Counted from the stretch's first letter, positions 12,413 through 23,642 are shown. The stretch: DNA of 64,000 nucleotides from Bilabrum cf. latius (GCA_965178125.1 OZ237739.1:248001-312000); one strand, 5' to 3'. The notes: generated by a model not told the origin, from the letters alone. A program made the numbers and translations.

Positions 12413-14528
12413 ATGGCGAGCCAATCGAATGCCGGGTAGTCCAGCGGCCACAGTCGCGTACTCAGCGCCTAGTCAGTGCTGTGCTTGCTATCCGCCTTCG
12501 TGGTTGGCTTCTTGATTGTAGGTACTGGCCGTTTTCATCTATATCACATGCAAGAGACCTCGGCGGCAGGAACTGGTAGCGCGATATCGGGCCACAAGCT
12601 CCGGGCGCTGGTCAATAGTCGCAGCTCCGTCCCTGTGTCTGCGGAGAGGAAGCAGCAAACCATTCTGGCTGAAGTCGAAGCGGCCAAGGCAGCTGCACTG
12701 GCGAGTCTGCCAAAGTGTCATGGCGTGGGAGAGACCAGGAGCCAATGCCCGGCGTGCCCCGAATCTGTGGCGGTTGCAGCACCGGCACCAGCGGCCGCGG
12801 CGGCTCCGCGGACCGTTGCCTCGGGCTCCTGCCCCGTCATCCCAGCAGCAGAGACGCTTGGTGGCCTCGTTGCGTATAGCGCCAAGCAGAACCCGAAGCA
12901 GCTTACGGATGCTAAGCCTCCCACCGCACCGAGGGGCGCCCAGGAGGCCGACGGCCCCACGATCCAGCTGCTATCCTACATCGGCCCCTTCGGAGCCTAG
13001 CTCGGGGAACAGTGGTGGACCCCCAACAAGCCTTGGCCGCACTACTGCCCCGTCAACTGCAGACGGGTCAGCGACAGAGGCAGCATCAGCGTGGCTGACG
13101 CAGTCATGTTCCACGGGCCCGGGCTATCCAGGGGTGCCATGCCATCCAGGGGCAAGCAGGGACAGCTGTTCGTCATGACAGGGCAGGAATCGGCGGGGTA
13201 CTACCCATCGATGGGTGCAGACAGCGAGGTTTACAAGGAAATAGACGTGACGCAGTGCTACCAGACTGCCATACGCAAGCCGGACAGGTTCAGGCGGTTC
13301 GTGCCAGGGGACCAGCCGGCGGGGGAGCGAGAGCACAAGACTCTCTACCACCAGCAGTTCTCAAAATGGGCCAACCCGGGGGGATACTGGTCCAATTTCG
13401 AGTACGGCAGCTTCGCGCACAGGCGGCCGCAGATGTACAAGAAGGGCGGGTTCGCCGTGTGGATGCACAACAAGTGAGAGAGAAAGGGAATCGGTGCCTC
13501 AGGCGCTGCACGCTACTATTGATGCATGTTGTTTTCTGCAGATGCTCGCCTTCTTTCGATGAGTGCATTATCGCGCGCGTTACTTGCGCTTGCATCCCCT
13601 TGTGATGCCCTCTGCTCCCTCAATCCTCGTTCGCAGCTGCAACGCCAACAGTCGCCGAGAGCAGGTGGTCAAGCACCTCATGCCCAAGATGCCCATTGAC
13701 AGCCCGGGCAAGTGCATCCACAACCGCGATTTCCCCAACAGCATGAACACAAAGGACCCGACCACCGTTGTGGCGGGCTTCAAGTTCTACCTATCGCTCG
13801 AGAACGTCTTTGACGACCCTGACTGGGTGTCGAGCACGTACTTTCGGGTACTGGACGCCGGCTCCATTCCCGTGTACATGGGAGCTCCAAACATACAAAA
13901 GTATTCGCCGCAGCCGGGTTACGTCATCAACATGTACGATTTCGAGACGCCGGACCACCTTGTGGACTACCTCATGTACCTGGACGCGAACGACACGGCC
14001 TACTACGAGAAGCTGCAATGGAAGGAGGAGGGCCCTTCATCCGATTTCGTAGAGTTCATGCGGCTGGCGGACCTGCACTCCGACTGCAGGCTGTGCACGC
14101 TCATCGCGCTAGAGAGACGGGACGAGTTCCCCAGGCCTGCCCAGGTGAGGCTGGACGCCTTCGCCTCGGACTTTAACCGGTGGAATTACTTGAACCGCAA
14201 GCTTGACGCCTAGGCGGATAAAGGCACCGGCTCTGTCCTGTCGGGCGACCTTCGGCACGACCTGAGGCCATAGGCCTGGAAAGATGCCCTCACGAAGGGG
14301 GGCGCAGGGGGATACCCGCCTTATTCCAAGACCAAGAGGAGCGATGCAGGGGTCTGGAGGTAGTACGTGCAGCATCAGAAGAAGAGAATAGCGGGCGGCG
14401 AGAAGCGCGTGGTGCTGGGCGACTGGGCCGACGCGATGCTCAAGCTGGACCAGGAGGGCAAGAGGCCCTTGCCGCCGGCGTGGGTCAGGGGGGCCCTCTC
14501 GGCTGCTGCTGCTGCGGATGGGGGGTGA
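12413..14528 (+). CDS. Golgi-type alpha-1,3-fucosyltransferase-like glycosyltransferase (GT10), two exons
   Basis: Exon 1 is 12413-13473 and exon 2 is 13637-14528. The intron (13474-13636, 163 bp) has GTGAGAG at its 5' end and TTCGCAG at its 3' end. The ATG at 12413 gives a short Ser/Gln-rich cytosolic tail and one transmembrane segment (LCLLSAFVVGFLIVG), i.e. a type II Golgi topology, followed by an Ala/Pro-rich stem. Splicing joins HNN to CNANSRRE, recreating the GT10 core segment that continues MPIDSPGKCIHNRDFP and later AGSIPVYMGAPNI and YVINMYDF. GT10 enzymes transfer fucose from GDP-fucose to glycans. Five or more in-frame TAG codons (for example 12437, 12470, 12998, 14211) must be read through; the first true stop is TGA at 14526. 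The C-terminal ~105 residues after 14211 would be lost if TAG were a stop. Confidence 0.82.
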
Positions 14529-15084
14529 TGGGGGATCCATTGGGGTTGGTAAAGGGCATGGAAGGGATCTGCAAGGCACTGGTAGCTTGTCCATTAGAAC
14601 TCTCCACCATACTTGGCGGGATGACTGTGGTGGCGTCTGCGGACACCGGCGGGGACCTGAGCCTCGGATCTCCGGCTGCCCGCTGCTGCCAAGTGAAAGG
14701 AAGCTTGCCGCTTGCCGCTTGCGATTGCAGGCGGGAGAAGGGGGTTGAGGTGGATATGGTGGATGAGCAAATTCATCAAACGCGTTACAGAAATTTCAAT
14801 GGCCGTGGTGGATGCCTCGCAGCAGAAGCAGCACCGAGAGCCATCTCCTGCCACCTTCGCAAAAGCCTCTCCCGATCGCTCGACGGCAATGCCCCAGCCC
14901 CTTCATCGGCCCAATGCCTCTCCCGGTCGCTCGACGGCAATGCCCCAGCCCCTTCATCGGCCCAATGCCTCTCCCGGTCGCTCGACGGCAATGCCCCAGC
15001 CCCTTCATCGGCCCAATGCCTCTCCCGGTCGCTCGACGGCAATGCCCCAGCCCCTGCATCGGCCCAGGCCCAGGTGTCCCCCCG
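14529..15084. other. Intergenic region between convergent host genes
   Basis: The space between the 3' ends of the fucosyltransferase and TLC genes holds a GC-rich tandem repeat (separate entry) and no supported gene. Open frames through the repeat on both strands result from its 51-bp period, which is a multiple of three. Confidence 0.6.
14867..15066. repeat. 51-bp tandem repeat, about four copies
   Basis: A 51-bp unit beginning CCTCTCCCGRTCGCTCGACG is repeated nearly identically about four times, the last copy diverging near CCCCTGCATCGG. The copies are adjacent without unique spacers, so it is a minisatellite. It lies in the 3' intergenic space between convergent genes. Confidence 0.9.
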
Positions 15085-16154
15085 TCAGCTGCCTCTCTGG
15101 TCGTCCTTCCCCTTGGACGGCTTGGAGGACCCCATCACCGCTTCCACCTTGGGGGTCACTGGGATCTGCGCCTCAGCGATCTCGTCCTGGCCCAGGATCC
15201 CGGCGACCATCTGGTACATCCACAGCCCGTTGAGGAAGCAGAAGAACAGGTTGAGCACGAAGATGGCGCAGCAGACCACCACAGAGTGGGCCCCGCCGCT
15301 GAGGATGGTGTTGGCCAGGCCATACAGAAACAGCAGCGAGGAAGGGTACCCAAACACGATCCTCGACAAAGCGAAAGCAACGGCAAACGCTATTGAGAGA
15401 GCCTTGCCGACAGGCGGCTCCGGGACGCGGTCCGATTTTGACTCCCCCTGGGCCTTGGCGCGCTTGGGATTCCATCCGATCGACCCGAAGTATATTTTCC
15501 TGCCGTGCAAGAACGGCGTGCTGCTCTCGAATACAATCACGGCAGTAGCGAACCAGTGGCAGAAGCCACCGGGCTTCATACCTGCAACGAACACAAACAG
15601 GGCGCTGGCACCGTGCAGAATGTACAGGATGCCGTAATCGTCCTTCACACAAATAACAAGGTCCCATACAAAGAAAGCTGCTGTCCATATCATCAGTATC
15701 TCGGATCGCGGGTCTTTCTCGTAGAAGTTGGTCATGAGTGACGGCGTGCAGGTTGCAAGAATGTACATTGAGACAGGTACCGCTGTCAGCGCAAAGAGTG
15801 TTGCGACTAGACGAACTGCCATGTCGTCATACATTTTGGATTCTATCTTCGGGAGGTCTGCCTCGCTGAGCTTTTGCCGCGGTCGAAGCCGGCTGACGAT
15901 GAAATTCTTGTGCAGGTCAGTTCCTCGCTTGATCAGGGTCGGGACCACGATCACTCTGATCAACAGATGCGTTGCAAAGTACGCCAGGACCGCACCGAAA
16001 AATTCTTTCCGGTGCGTCCATACTGGACTGATATAGTCGATCAGCTCGCTAACAATATCTGCAAACGTCACAAACGCAATCAATAGACTAAAATCGATGA
16101 GCTCCGAATGATAAATTATCAAATCTGTACGGTTTACTACACAAACTCACTCAT
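15085..16154 (-). CDS. TLC (TRAM-LAG1-CLN8) domain multi-pass membrane protein
   Basis: The main exon is 16058-15085, ending at TGA. A tiny first exon (16154-16151, ATGA) with a 92-nt intron (GTGAGT...TTTGCAG, 16150-16059) gives an in-frame ATG and a start of MNIVSELIDY. About six hydrophobic segments are visible. The centre has the TLC signature: a conserved His in YILHGASALFVF and the FESSTPFLH segment that follows. Length is about 327 aa, similar to TLCD4/TMEM56-type proteins. TLC proteins act in ER or plasma membrane on sphingolipid or phospholipid metabolism; the precise role is not predictable. The C-terminus is charged. The first-exon assignment is an inference from splice signals. Confidence 0.75.
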
Positions 16155-16328
16155 AATGTCTGTCGGAAATGCTTTTCACGGCAATATCTGTTTCTTGGTT
16201 CCGCTCTGGTCAAAGCGCGGCGCCTTCAAATCCGGAGCAAATATTATTGAGAACGAGGAGCTTTCAGGGCCTATCTACACTACCGATTCATACTTCTCGC
16301 TGAGAACGACACAACTATCGTAATTTTT

Positions 16329-17231
16329 ATGGCAGGGGTGGCAGATCCGGAGGCTGGTGAATGTGCAGCCGAAAAGCTGAAGAATTACCCCAGAACGCCG
16401 CATTTGCCGTACTCTCCGGGTCGCACCAGCGATGATAAATCGCTCACAAACGCGGATGCAGAGAAGTTTTTCGTGGGCAAGAAAATCGTGGTAACGGAGA
16501 AAATGGACGGTGGTAACGCTTGCGTTAGGAACGGCAAAGTGTACGCTCGTTCGCATTCTCATCCTGCGACACACGCAAGTTTCAGCTCTTTGAAGACATT
16601 AGCAGCTAGTTGGTCCTACCTGTACGAGCCTGAGGGGTCTGATCTACGGGATTGCTGGATTTTCGGAGAGAATCTGGAAGCAGTCCACTCGATAGAGTAC
16701 GACGCGCTGCCCGCACACTTTATGCTGTTTGCAGTTGCTGGGCCAGACGGCAAATGGTGGTCCTGGCGTCGCGTGGAGGCCGTTGCAAAGGAACTAGGTG
16801 TGCCGACCCCACGCGTCATATTCCGCGACCGTCTTGAATCGGGCAAGCAGCTTGAGGACCTCATTATGGAGCACCGCATCAAGCCCTCCTGCGCCGCGCT
16901 GGTGTCGCCCGAGACGGAGGCAACGGCGGCGGGCCCGGTCCTCCCCGAGGGCTTTGTGGTTCGATTGTCCGGCTCATTTCCCGTGTCCGACTTTGGCCAG
17001 TCCGTGGCCAAGTTCGTGGCGGCCGGGCACGTGCAGACTGGGGCCGACTGGAGGCGCACCTGGAAGAAGGCCAAGGTCGTGGAGGATGTCGGTGCCGGTG
17101 TAGACGCAGGCATTGATGAGGACGGAGAGCGCAAACTACAGGCAAAGGCTGGGTGTATCGCAGACATAGACGTAGACGGGAGTTGTGATGCGGACGCTGC
17201 ATCCAAGGTGTCCGCCGAGCTGTCAACATGA
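16329..17231 (+). CDS. RNA ligase-like nucleotidyltransferase
   Basis: A 300-aa protein with the order of a covalent nucleotidyltransferase. The motif I Lys is in EKMDGGNACVRNGKVYARS (residues about 58-76). Then come GENLEAVHSIEYDALP with HFMLFAV (motif III/IIIa region), EGFVVR (motif IV) and WKKAKVV (motif V). This matches the T4 Rnl2-like/'RNA ligase' family used in RNA repair or editing; ATP use is expected from the family. No TAG codons are needed. The C-terminal ~50 residues are acidic and look unstructured. ATG 16329 is the first Met in frame, and the stop is TGA. It is convergent with the GBP gene at 17337. Confidence 0.75.
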   Translation: MAGVADPEAGECAAEKLKNYPRTPHLPYSPGRTSDDKSLTNADAEKFFVGKKIVVTEKMDGGNACVRNGKVYARSHSHPATHASFSSLKTLAASWSYLYEPEGSDLRDCWIFGENLEAVHSIEYDALPAHFMLFAVAGPDGKWWSWRRVEAVAKELGVPTPRVIFRDRLESGKQLEDLIMEHRIKPSCAALVSPETEATAAGPVLPEGFVVRLSGSFPVSDFGQSVAKFVAAGHVQTGADWRRTWKKAKVVEDVGAGVDAGIDEDGERKLQAKAGCIADIDVDGSCDADAASKVSAELST

Positions 17232-17336
17232 TTGCTTCAATCACTGACTGGAAGTATACGAATTTTGTGGATTTATCATAGCAAGCCTTCATCTTTCAAT
17301 ATTTTATCTCACCATGGTAAGGTTAATAGACTGTGT

Positions 17337-18312
17337 TCACGAAACAACGCATTTCTTCTTTTTGCCGCCGCCACCGCCAGAGTTCCCTGCCTTTCGCGCT
17401 TGGGTTTCTAGATTCCGCTGTTCAGCTTCTCGCTAGGCTTGCAACTCAGCAGCCTTTGCCTGAAGTTCCTCCCGCTGCTTCTCCTTCGCAGCTCGTTCTG
17501 CGTCCAGCTTTTTCTTTCTCGCGGCCTCCTATTTTGCTTGCTCGGCTGCCTCTGCCTCGGCCTTCTTCTGCTGCTCGATCCTGTCTGCCTCCCGCAGCAG
17601 CGACTCGGCCTCTGTATCCGCCCCAGTGCACAGACCGTCCCTCACCTGCGCGTCCAGCTGACCCATCACCCGGGTCTCTTCTACGGCATCAGAGAGTAGC
17701 ATCGCGCCGGCTGCAGCTGCATCCACGCCCACCCGACACGCGCCTGCGGCCTCCTCCACGCTGCACAGCATCAACGCCTGGCAAGCAGACTGACGGACCG
17801 TCTCCCCTGCTCCAGCCCCGCCTCCCATTGCCCCAGCTGAGTCAGCCCCCCCCTTCTCTCCCCCATGGTGACTGGCCCGCAGCTCAGCCAGCCGAGCCTC
17901 AGGGGCCTCCACACCCACGCGCTGGATGGACCCCTGCACAGCTGCAGCTGCATCGGTCGCGCACTTGCCCGCGGCTTCCTGTGCCTTGGCTTTGACAGCA
18001 ACTGATGCATTGGACCGGTGCTTGGTGGCAAACGATTGGAACTGCTGACCGAGCTCCCGCTTGGCCTCAAAGGACTTCGCCTCCCCTGCCCCCCCCTGCA
18101 AATCCTCAAACTCCTTGGTGGCATCCAGCACATACTGCTGCTGTACCTCGCCCCAGATCACACGGCCGGCCTGCATCACTGCCTGCTGCGCATCTTCCCT
18201 CTTCCGCTGCAACGCCCCTTGAAGCCCCTCCCTCACCCGCTCCACGCTCGCTGTCAGCGCCTCCTTGCACTCGTCACACCCCAGGGCCTCCTCCCTGTTT
18301 AGCGTGCTGGGT
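17337..18312 (-). pseudogene. Guanylate-binding protein gene 1, C-terminal part (separated by the provirus)
   Basis: This continues the frame of 52128-53496 after one copy of the TGGGT duplication (18308-18312). Joined, the two parts give 779 codons plus TGA with no break, reading ...AGMGPS|TLNREEALG. The segment encodes an alpha-helical, Ala/Glu/Lys-rich C-terminal domain like the helical region of GBPs. In-frame TAG codons at 17529 and in the QAQREAEQ segment are read as Gln. The protein ends GGGGGKKKKCVVS and TGA (17337-17339): a polybasic stretch plus a CaaX box, the prenylation signal also found on several animal GBPs. In this haplotype the segment is cut off from its start by 33.8 kb. 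Confidence 0.88.
18308..18312. repeat. Target site duplication, left copy (TGGGT)
   Basis: The five bases TGGGT directly abut the left terminus of the provirus and recur at 52128-52132 directly abutting the right terminus. A 5-bp duplication fits retroviral-type (rve) integrase action; Polintons usually give 6 bp. Confidence 0.8.
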
Positions 18313-18368
18313 TCTCGCAGTCCATATGAAACCCGTAGTATACTACGGGTTTCATATGGACTGCGAGA
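18313..18368. repeat. Perfect 56-bp palindrome at left terminus
   Basis: TCTCGCAGTCCATATGAAAC... is followed by its exact reverse complement, with the axis between 18340 and 18341 and no spacer. An identical palindrome closes the right end at 52072-52127. Such termini could fold as hairpins. Confidence 0.9.
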
Positions 18369-18616
18369 GTAGAGTATAGGGGATTTTACTTTTGTTAAAA
18401 GTAATTACTTTCCATGAATTGTACAAGAGTCGAAATTTCTGACTGGGTTATTCTGTACGTGCAGAGATGGATCGGGAGAGAGTGTTGCTGGGCGCGAACA
18501 GATTCTCCTGCGAGTTGCTGTGGATTCCGCAATTCCTTAATGGATATAATTTACTTCTCTAGGGGTTTCAAACGGGCGAGGGGCGGTCGCGGAGCGCACG
18601 TGCGGAGCGCGTGGTG
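18313..18616. repeat. Outer terminal inverted repeat, left
   Basis: About 304 bp matching the reverse complement of 51824-52127, almost perfectly for the first ~230 bp and with scattered differences (around 18535-18575) after that. The inner end is GC-rich (GAGGGGCGGTCGCGGAGCG), unlike the adjacent AT-rich DNA. Confidence 0.9.
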
Positions 18617-18634
18617 TAAGATATTGTTCAGTAT

Positions 18635-18895
18635 ATTTAAAAGAGTTCCACATTTTGTGTCTCAGTTTTTTACTTGGTTTAGTACGGATTTAATACAGAT
18701 GTTCCATGTTCCACATTTTTTTCACACTCTCTCTCAATATTTCATTTTTGACATTTCTCTGAAAATTTCGTTTCGAAATTATCTGTGGTTACAAAAAAAA
18801 CATGGAAACATGGAACATTTCTTTTAATCTCTTTTAAATTATGGAACAAAACATAGAACAAACTTAGAACAATCAAATAAAAAATCTTAGAACAA
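18635..18895. repeat. Inner (subterminal) inverted repeat, left
   Basis: AT-rich sequence starting TTTAAAAGAGTTCCACATTT, matching the reverse complement of about 49880-50137 with moderate divergence (indels and substitutions). It includes repeated GTTCCATG/GGAACATGG and TTAGAACAAAC words. The 18617-18939 interval has no gene; it holds this repeat and the upstream region of the protease gene. Confidence 0.8.
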
Positions 18896-18939
18896 ACACA
18901 CAAATTATAACTCTATAAAATATATAAGGTAATGGTTAT

Positions 18940-19461
18940 ATGGATCAAACCCTAAACCCCACACAACTAACTCATCTTGCCAATCGTTTCAGCATACCCA
19001 ATTTCAATTGGATACAATACAAAGATATCTTACATCATGGTTTACCCCAAGGCGATTTCGTACTTTTTTACCCTCAAGAACAATATGGCAACACCATCAG
19101 CGGTCACTACACCTGTGTTATTCAAACTCCCAATGTTATCTATTTCTACGATCCTTATGGCGAACTTCCTGATACACACAAAGTAAACCTTTCTGGTGCA
19201 CAAAAACAAATCCTCTACGATCGCAAACTCAACCACCAAAACCTCACCAAGTTACTCTGGCAAACTGGTAAGTTAGTTGATTATTCCCACTACCCACACC
19301 AACAATACTCCGATGATATCGCAACATGTGGTCGACACTGCGTCTTACGCCTTGCCAATCGCTAGATGAGCAATGATCAATACCACAAGTACCTAAAATA
19401 CCTTAGCAAACTAAACAATCAACCCAATCTAGATAAACTAGTGTTTCAAATAACTCAGTAA
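18940..19461 (+). CDS. Adenain-like cysteine protease (capsid maturation)
   Basis: A 173-aa protein. The catalytic pattern of the adenovirus/Polinton protease family is visible: His56 in GHYTCVIQT, Asp71 in YFYDPYG, a Gln-rich segment near 121-122, and Cys130 in ATCGRHC. In Polintons and PLVs this enzyme cleaves capsid precursors during assembly. A TAG at 19363 is read through as Gln, adding 32 residues before TAA. The ATG lies in TTATATGG after an AT-rich leader. It is first in the plus-strand virion cluster protease-minor capsid-major capsid-lipase. Confidence 0.85.
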
Positions 19462-19484
19462 TTATTATCACTGGTAGTAATTAT

Positions 19485-20396
19485 ATGGCAAAAAGTCACG
19501 TAATTGATTACCAATACGTAAACCTATAGTAGTTCAACCAAGGCAAAACCGATCTTGAAACCAATCTTGAACAAACACGACAATCAACCTTCCTCAAACC
19601 CAACAAAGGATACCTGTTTGGCATTGTTAGATGGTTTATTAGCAACGGTGTTGCCTTACCCGTTTTCCAAGCACCACTCAATCCACTTTCAATCAGTGTT
19701 GAACCCAATTCTGGCACTGCCGAAATAATTGATCTTACCTTTTCCGAGGATCTGTACTACAACATGCAGGATCTCGTCGCCGAACTCAATGCCTCAATCA
19801 AAGTTGCATGTGATAATCTATCCATTGGTACAGGTGATCAACCATCAGTTAGTTTCGACGGTAAACTATTTTCCATCAACTCCAATACCGCCTTTCGTTC
19901 CGCCAATCGTCTTGGATTCAACCCCAGATTAACCCGAATGTTACACACTTTTCGTTTTGAATCAGGCAGCGGCAATCCATCCGATAGTTGGAACTGGCTA
20001 CTACTAGAAAATGATCTCGAAACACAATTCACCGATTCACTCGAAAATATCGATCCTGTTGCCCGTATCCTTATCAAAGCACGGGGTTTACCCATTAATC
20101 AAGAACTAACACCTTTACCACTCAACTCACAAGGCAAAATCTCCGATAAAAGCGAAAGTATTGTTACCGATTTTAAAGTGGTTATGACCAACGGATCTCC
20201 TTATAGATCTTTCTTATATAATGCTAGTAGCACTCCACGATGGACTCAAATGCTGGATGTATCTGGTAGTACTAAAAACTTAACCTTTGAATTATACTGG
20301 TTAGATTATAGAGGTGTTGAAACAAGAATAAGTTTACCCAGCGAATCAGCCGCCGATATCAAGGGTTTGTTTAAGGAAATTAGCGAATTCACTTGA
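19485..20396 (+). CDS. Minor capsid (penton-like) protein
   Basis: A 303-aa protein placed just before the major capsid gene, the usual position in PLVs and virophages. It contains two TAG codons in a row (NLQQFNQG) near the N-terminus. The C-terminal third has a pattern typical of Polinton/PLV minor capsid proteins: a strand ending ...RWTQMLDV, then LTFELYWLDYRG, then a short ISLPSE segment. No membrane segment or signal peptide. Assignment rests on gene order and this pattern. Confidence 0.65.
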
Positions 20397-20421
20397 TTTT
20401 TTTTTCTACAACCTAGTTATA

Positions 20422-22143
20422 ATGAGTGAAATTAACTCTAATCTCCCTTTAGAAATTGGAATCAGCAAAAGCTACCAATTTACTGCCCCCTCTCAACTTA
20501 AGTACCAAAGTCAAGCCGATGCACGTAATGCGGTTTATGAGGATCACCCATCAACCAAACCACTTTCAAACACTGGTTGGAGCTACCGTTGGCAGTTTGA
20601 TCCTGCTGATGGATTGCTTGGTATCCCCGATATGGAATTCTAGAACCTTAGTTTCTTACTAACTCTCAATGGTGGTGGCAATCTTGTCCCCGATGACCTT
20701 AAAAACAACCTTGGTATCGCCACCTTCGGCGAATCATCAGTTGTTGAGAGAATCGATTTCAATCAAGCAGGACAAAATATCCAAACCGAGCCATCCAAAA
20801 TGCGATACATCTGGGCTGGTATGAACTCCATTGAAGTCAACTCCCTTATCACCAATGGTCCTGAACCTGATACCAGTTCAAAATATGTACCTCTGGCACA
20901 AAGCAATGTGCTTCGGGATGGTTTTAACTCCACCTCAAACACCAACACTCGCGGTTTAGGCTTACGTTACAATGCCACTCTGGAGGCTGTAGATGCCGCC
21001 ACCGTTAGATTTACTATTCCCAGTTTAATTTGCCGTCTACCCTCCGATGCTTTTGATTTCAAATCAGAGTACCCAAAACCATGCAATAGCATGGATCAAT
21101 GGAATCTTGAACTAAAACTTAATAACGTTGCCGCCAGCCTTGTTCGTTCTGGTCTTGACGACTTAAGAGTTGCATTAGAAGGAGGAACTGTAAATATGCG
21201 TCTACACACTAAGAACGCTGCACTCCAAGTTCCTCTCAGCACCAATTACGCCTACCCATGGGAAAAAACAATTCCTCATGAATTTCAGGGTAATACTGCT
21301 TTACTTGCTAATAGCGAAACCGTTGTCAGTATTCCCATCATCAGAGAAGACGTTGTTCCCGATATGTTTGTTCCTCATGTTGTGGTCAATCGTGGTGCTG
21401 ATGATTATGGTCCTGATATAACTCTACCTATTACTCACATAAGTTGCACCGTCGGCAATAAATTCAAACTTCTTGATGATCACAGCACTCGCGATCTTTA
21501 CGATTTAGCCGTTTCAAATGGCTACGTTGGTAGTTATGCCCAGTTTGCTGGTTTACTACTCAACCCCGCTGAAAGTACCCTTGCCAATTAGGTACTCGCC
21601 AATTGGAGCATCTTACCTTTACGCCCCAGTTAGATGCCACTAGATGCCGAATTAATGAGTGGTGTCAAGAAAGAGTTTAGACTCACCAGCCTACAACTCA
21701 CCATTGCCAACCGCACAGCCAATGCAATCGCAGCCGGCGATTACACCATCCAAATCCCTTTCATGTATGGCGGATACATTGAATTTAAAAATGGACGCAT
21801 TCAAGCCAAAGAGGTTGTTATTCCAGTAGCCAAAACACTCACCAGCGCTCCTGTGGTCTATCTTGAGGATGACAGCGAACATGCTATTCAAGGCGGACGC
21901 GGTGGACGCGGTTGGAAGAAATTCAAGAACTTCGTCAAGAAAGCTACACCATTTGTCCAAAAAGCCAGCAAATTTGTACGCAACCTACCAGGTGTAAACA
22001 AGGTCGCTGGTGATAGTACCGCTCTAGGACAGGTTATGAAAATGGCTGGTGCTGGTGTAAACCATGTTGGCGGTGGGGTTTAGATGGTTGGAGGTCAAGT
22101 GATGAGTTCAAGCTAGGCAGATGCAATGGGAGGTTCTTACTAA
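20422..22143 (+). CDS. Major capsid protein (double jelly-roll)
   Basis: A 573-aa beta-rich protein between the minor capsid and lipase genes. Features that fit a double jelly-roll capsid protein are its length, alternating short strands, a PSKMRYIWAGMNSIEVNSL strand region, and an SIPIIREDVVPDMFVPHVVV segment. In-frame TAG codons at 20641, 21589, 21631, 22081 and 22114 are read as Gln; TAA follows at 22141. After residue ~490 a separate Gly/Arg-rich then amphipathic basic tail begins (GRGWKKFKNFVKKATPF...), followed by a Gly/Met-rich end. That tail is unusual (see findings). The start is preceded by TTATAATG. Confidence 0.8.
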
Positions 22144-22188
22144 TTAATAAATCCATTCTAAATTATATATCTCACTATGTAATATAGA

Positions 22189-23616
22189 ATGTTTGCTGGA
22201 AAGCGAAAAAAAGCCCGTAATTTAAACGAAGTCAGATAGTTGCAACACCTAGTCAAAGCCTCTGGGCAAGCCTATCAATCACCCAATGCCCGAACCACAA
22301 TAATCTCCAAACAAGGAAAATGGATGTATGTTCCCAGTTTAAGCGATAACAAACGAGCCGTCTATCGTAACGATAAAAATCAATATATTGTTGCTTTTCG
22401 AGGCACAGTTGTCAGCGATCCTGAGGATCTATTAGACGATGCTCGAATCATTAAAAACACACTTCCCAATGGAAATAGATTTCAACGAGAGAAAAAAAAG
22501 GTTGAGGAAATCAAACAACTTAGCAATGGACAAGTTGTGCTTACTGGACACTCATTAGGAGGTGCTTTAGCCAATTAGATTGGATAGCAATTAGGAATCG
22601 AAAGTGTGGGTTGGAATGCTGGAACAGCCCCTACCGCTCGAAACTTAGTTGGCAACACCATTCGACGATTTGCCACCCAAGGCAAAACCAAAAGTTACAA
22701 CGTTAGTAGCGATCCTATTTCTCTTGGAAATCCTTTTAGCAAACGCATCAATCGCAAAGCTGGTCTAGATCCACACAGTCTTGGAAACTTTGTAATTCAA
22801 GGCGGTAAAGCACAAACTGATCCCATTATTCGCAAATTCAACTTGTTTAACTTTGCTAAACCACTACTCAAAGTTGCCAATCTTTTAGAATTAGATAATA
22901 CCTCCAAACAATCCGTGATTGAACTTAAAGGTTCGCAAACCAATCCCGTTATTTCCTTGTACGCTAGTGATTACGATTTCTTTCAACAACTAACACAAAA
23001 AGATATTCCAATGTTTGTACCACACTTAATCCATCTAGTAGAATTATTGAGTTCCAAAAGTTCTCCCCTTCGACCAGTGGAACTTAAACTAGGTGGCAAA
23101 CACTACAAACCCACAGTCAAAAATCTAAAACAGTTAGAACCCAGAATACAATCTATTATCAGCAAAGACCCTTTTGCCAAACTAGATTTAATCATGTTTG
23201 ATGGCAAATACTACCAAGAAATCACTGTGGTTTACCTATTCGAACCTCTTGCCAATCCCAAGGAAATCCAAACCCAACTACTAAACGATAGTCGGGAATA
23301 TCGCAAACAAGGAATGCGGTACAAAGCAAGTAAACGAGTGATTCAATCCAATAAAGGTACTCTCAAACAACGCCGAGCTGCCCTTAAAACACTCGAAAAT
23401 CCTAAACTTGCACAAATCAATCACACCGCCAACCATTTAGAGGCGTTCTTACGTTTTCCAAACGCAAAGCGTACCTCGCTTCAATGGATAAAACAAGATT
23501 TATCCAATGTACTCACTTCTAAACAACAAGCAGAGGTTAGCAAGTTACTCAATAAAGGAACTAAAGCAAACGTTAAACAAGTTATGGATTTATTAAAGCA
23601 ATGGAAATTAAGATAA
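22189..23616 (+). CDS. Class 3 lipase domain protein, virion-associated candidate
   Basis: A 475-aa protein. The alpha/beta-hydrolase core shows FRGT (residues 70-73, oxyanion region) and the nucleophile elbow GHSLGG with Ser122, followed by NQIGQQLGIESVGWNAG, in which both Q at 127 and 130 come from TAG. The remaining ~300 residues form a second, Lys/Leu-rich region that I cannot assign. Class 3 lipases recur in PLVs and virophages, possibly helping membrane passage during entry; this is inference. It directly follows the capsid gene on the same strand. Confidence 0.8.
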
Positions 23617-23642
23617 GAAAATAATATAGATTACAATAATAT

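Noticed and set aside
14785-15059. Minus-strand open frames with 17-residue repeats, and the possibility of a CRISPR array
   Set aside because: They arise from a 51-bp tandem repeat whose period is divisible by three. There are no unique spacers and no cas-like genes.
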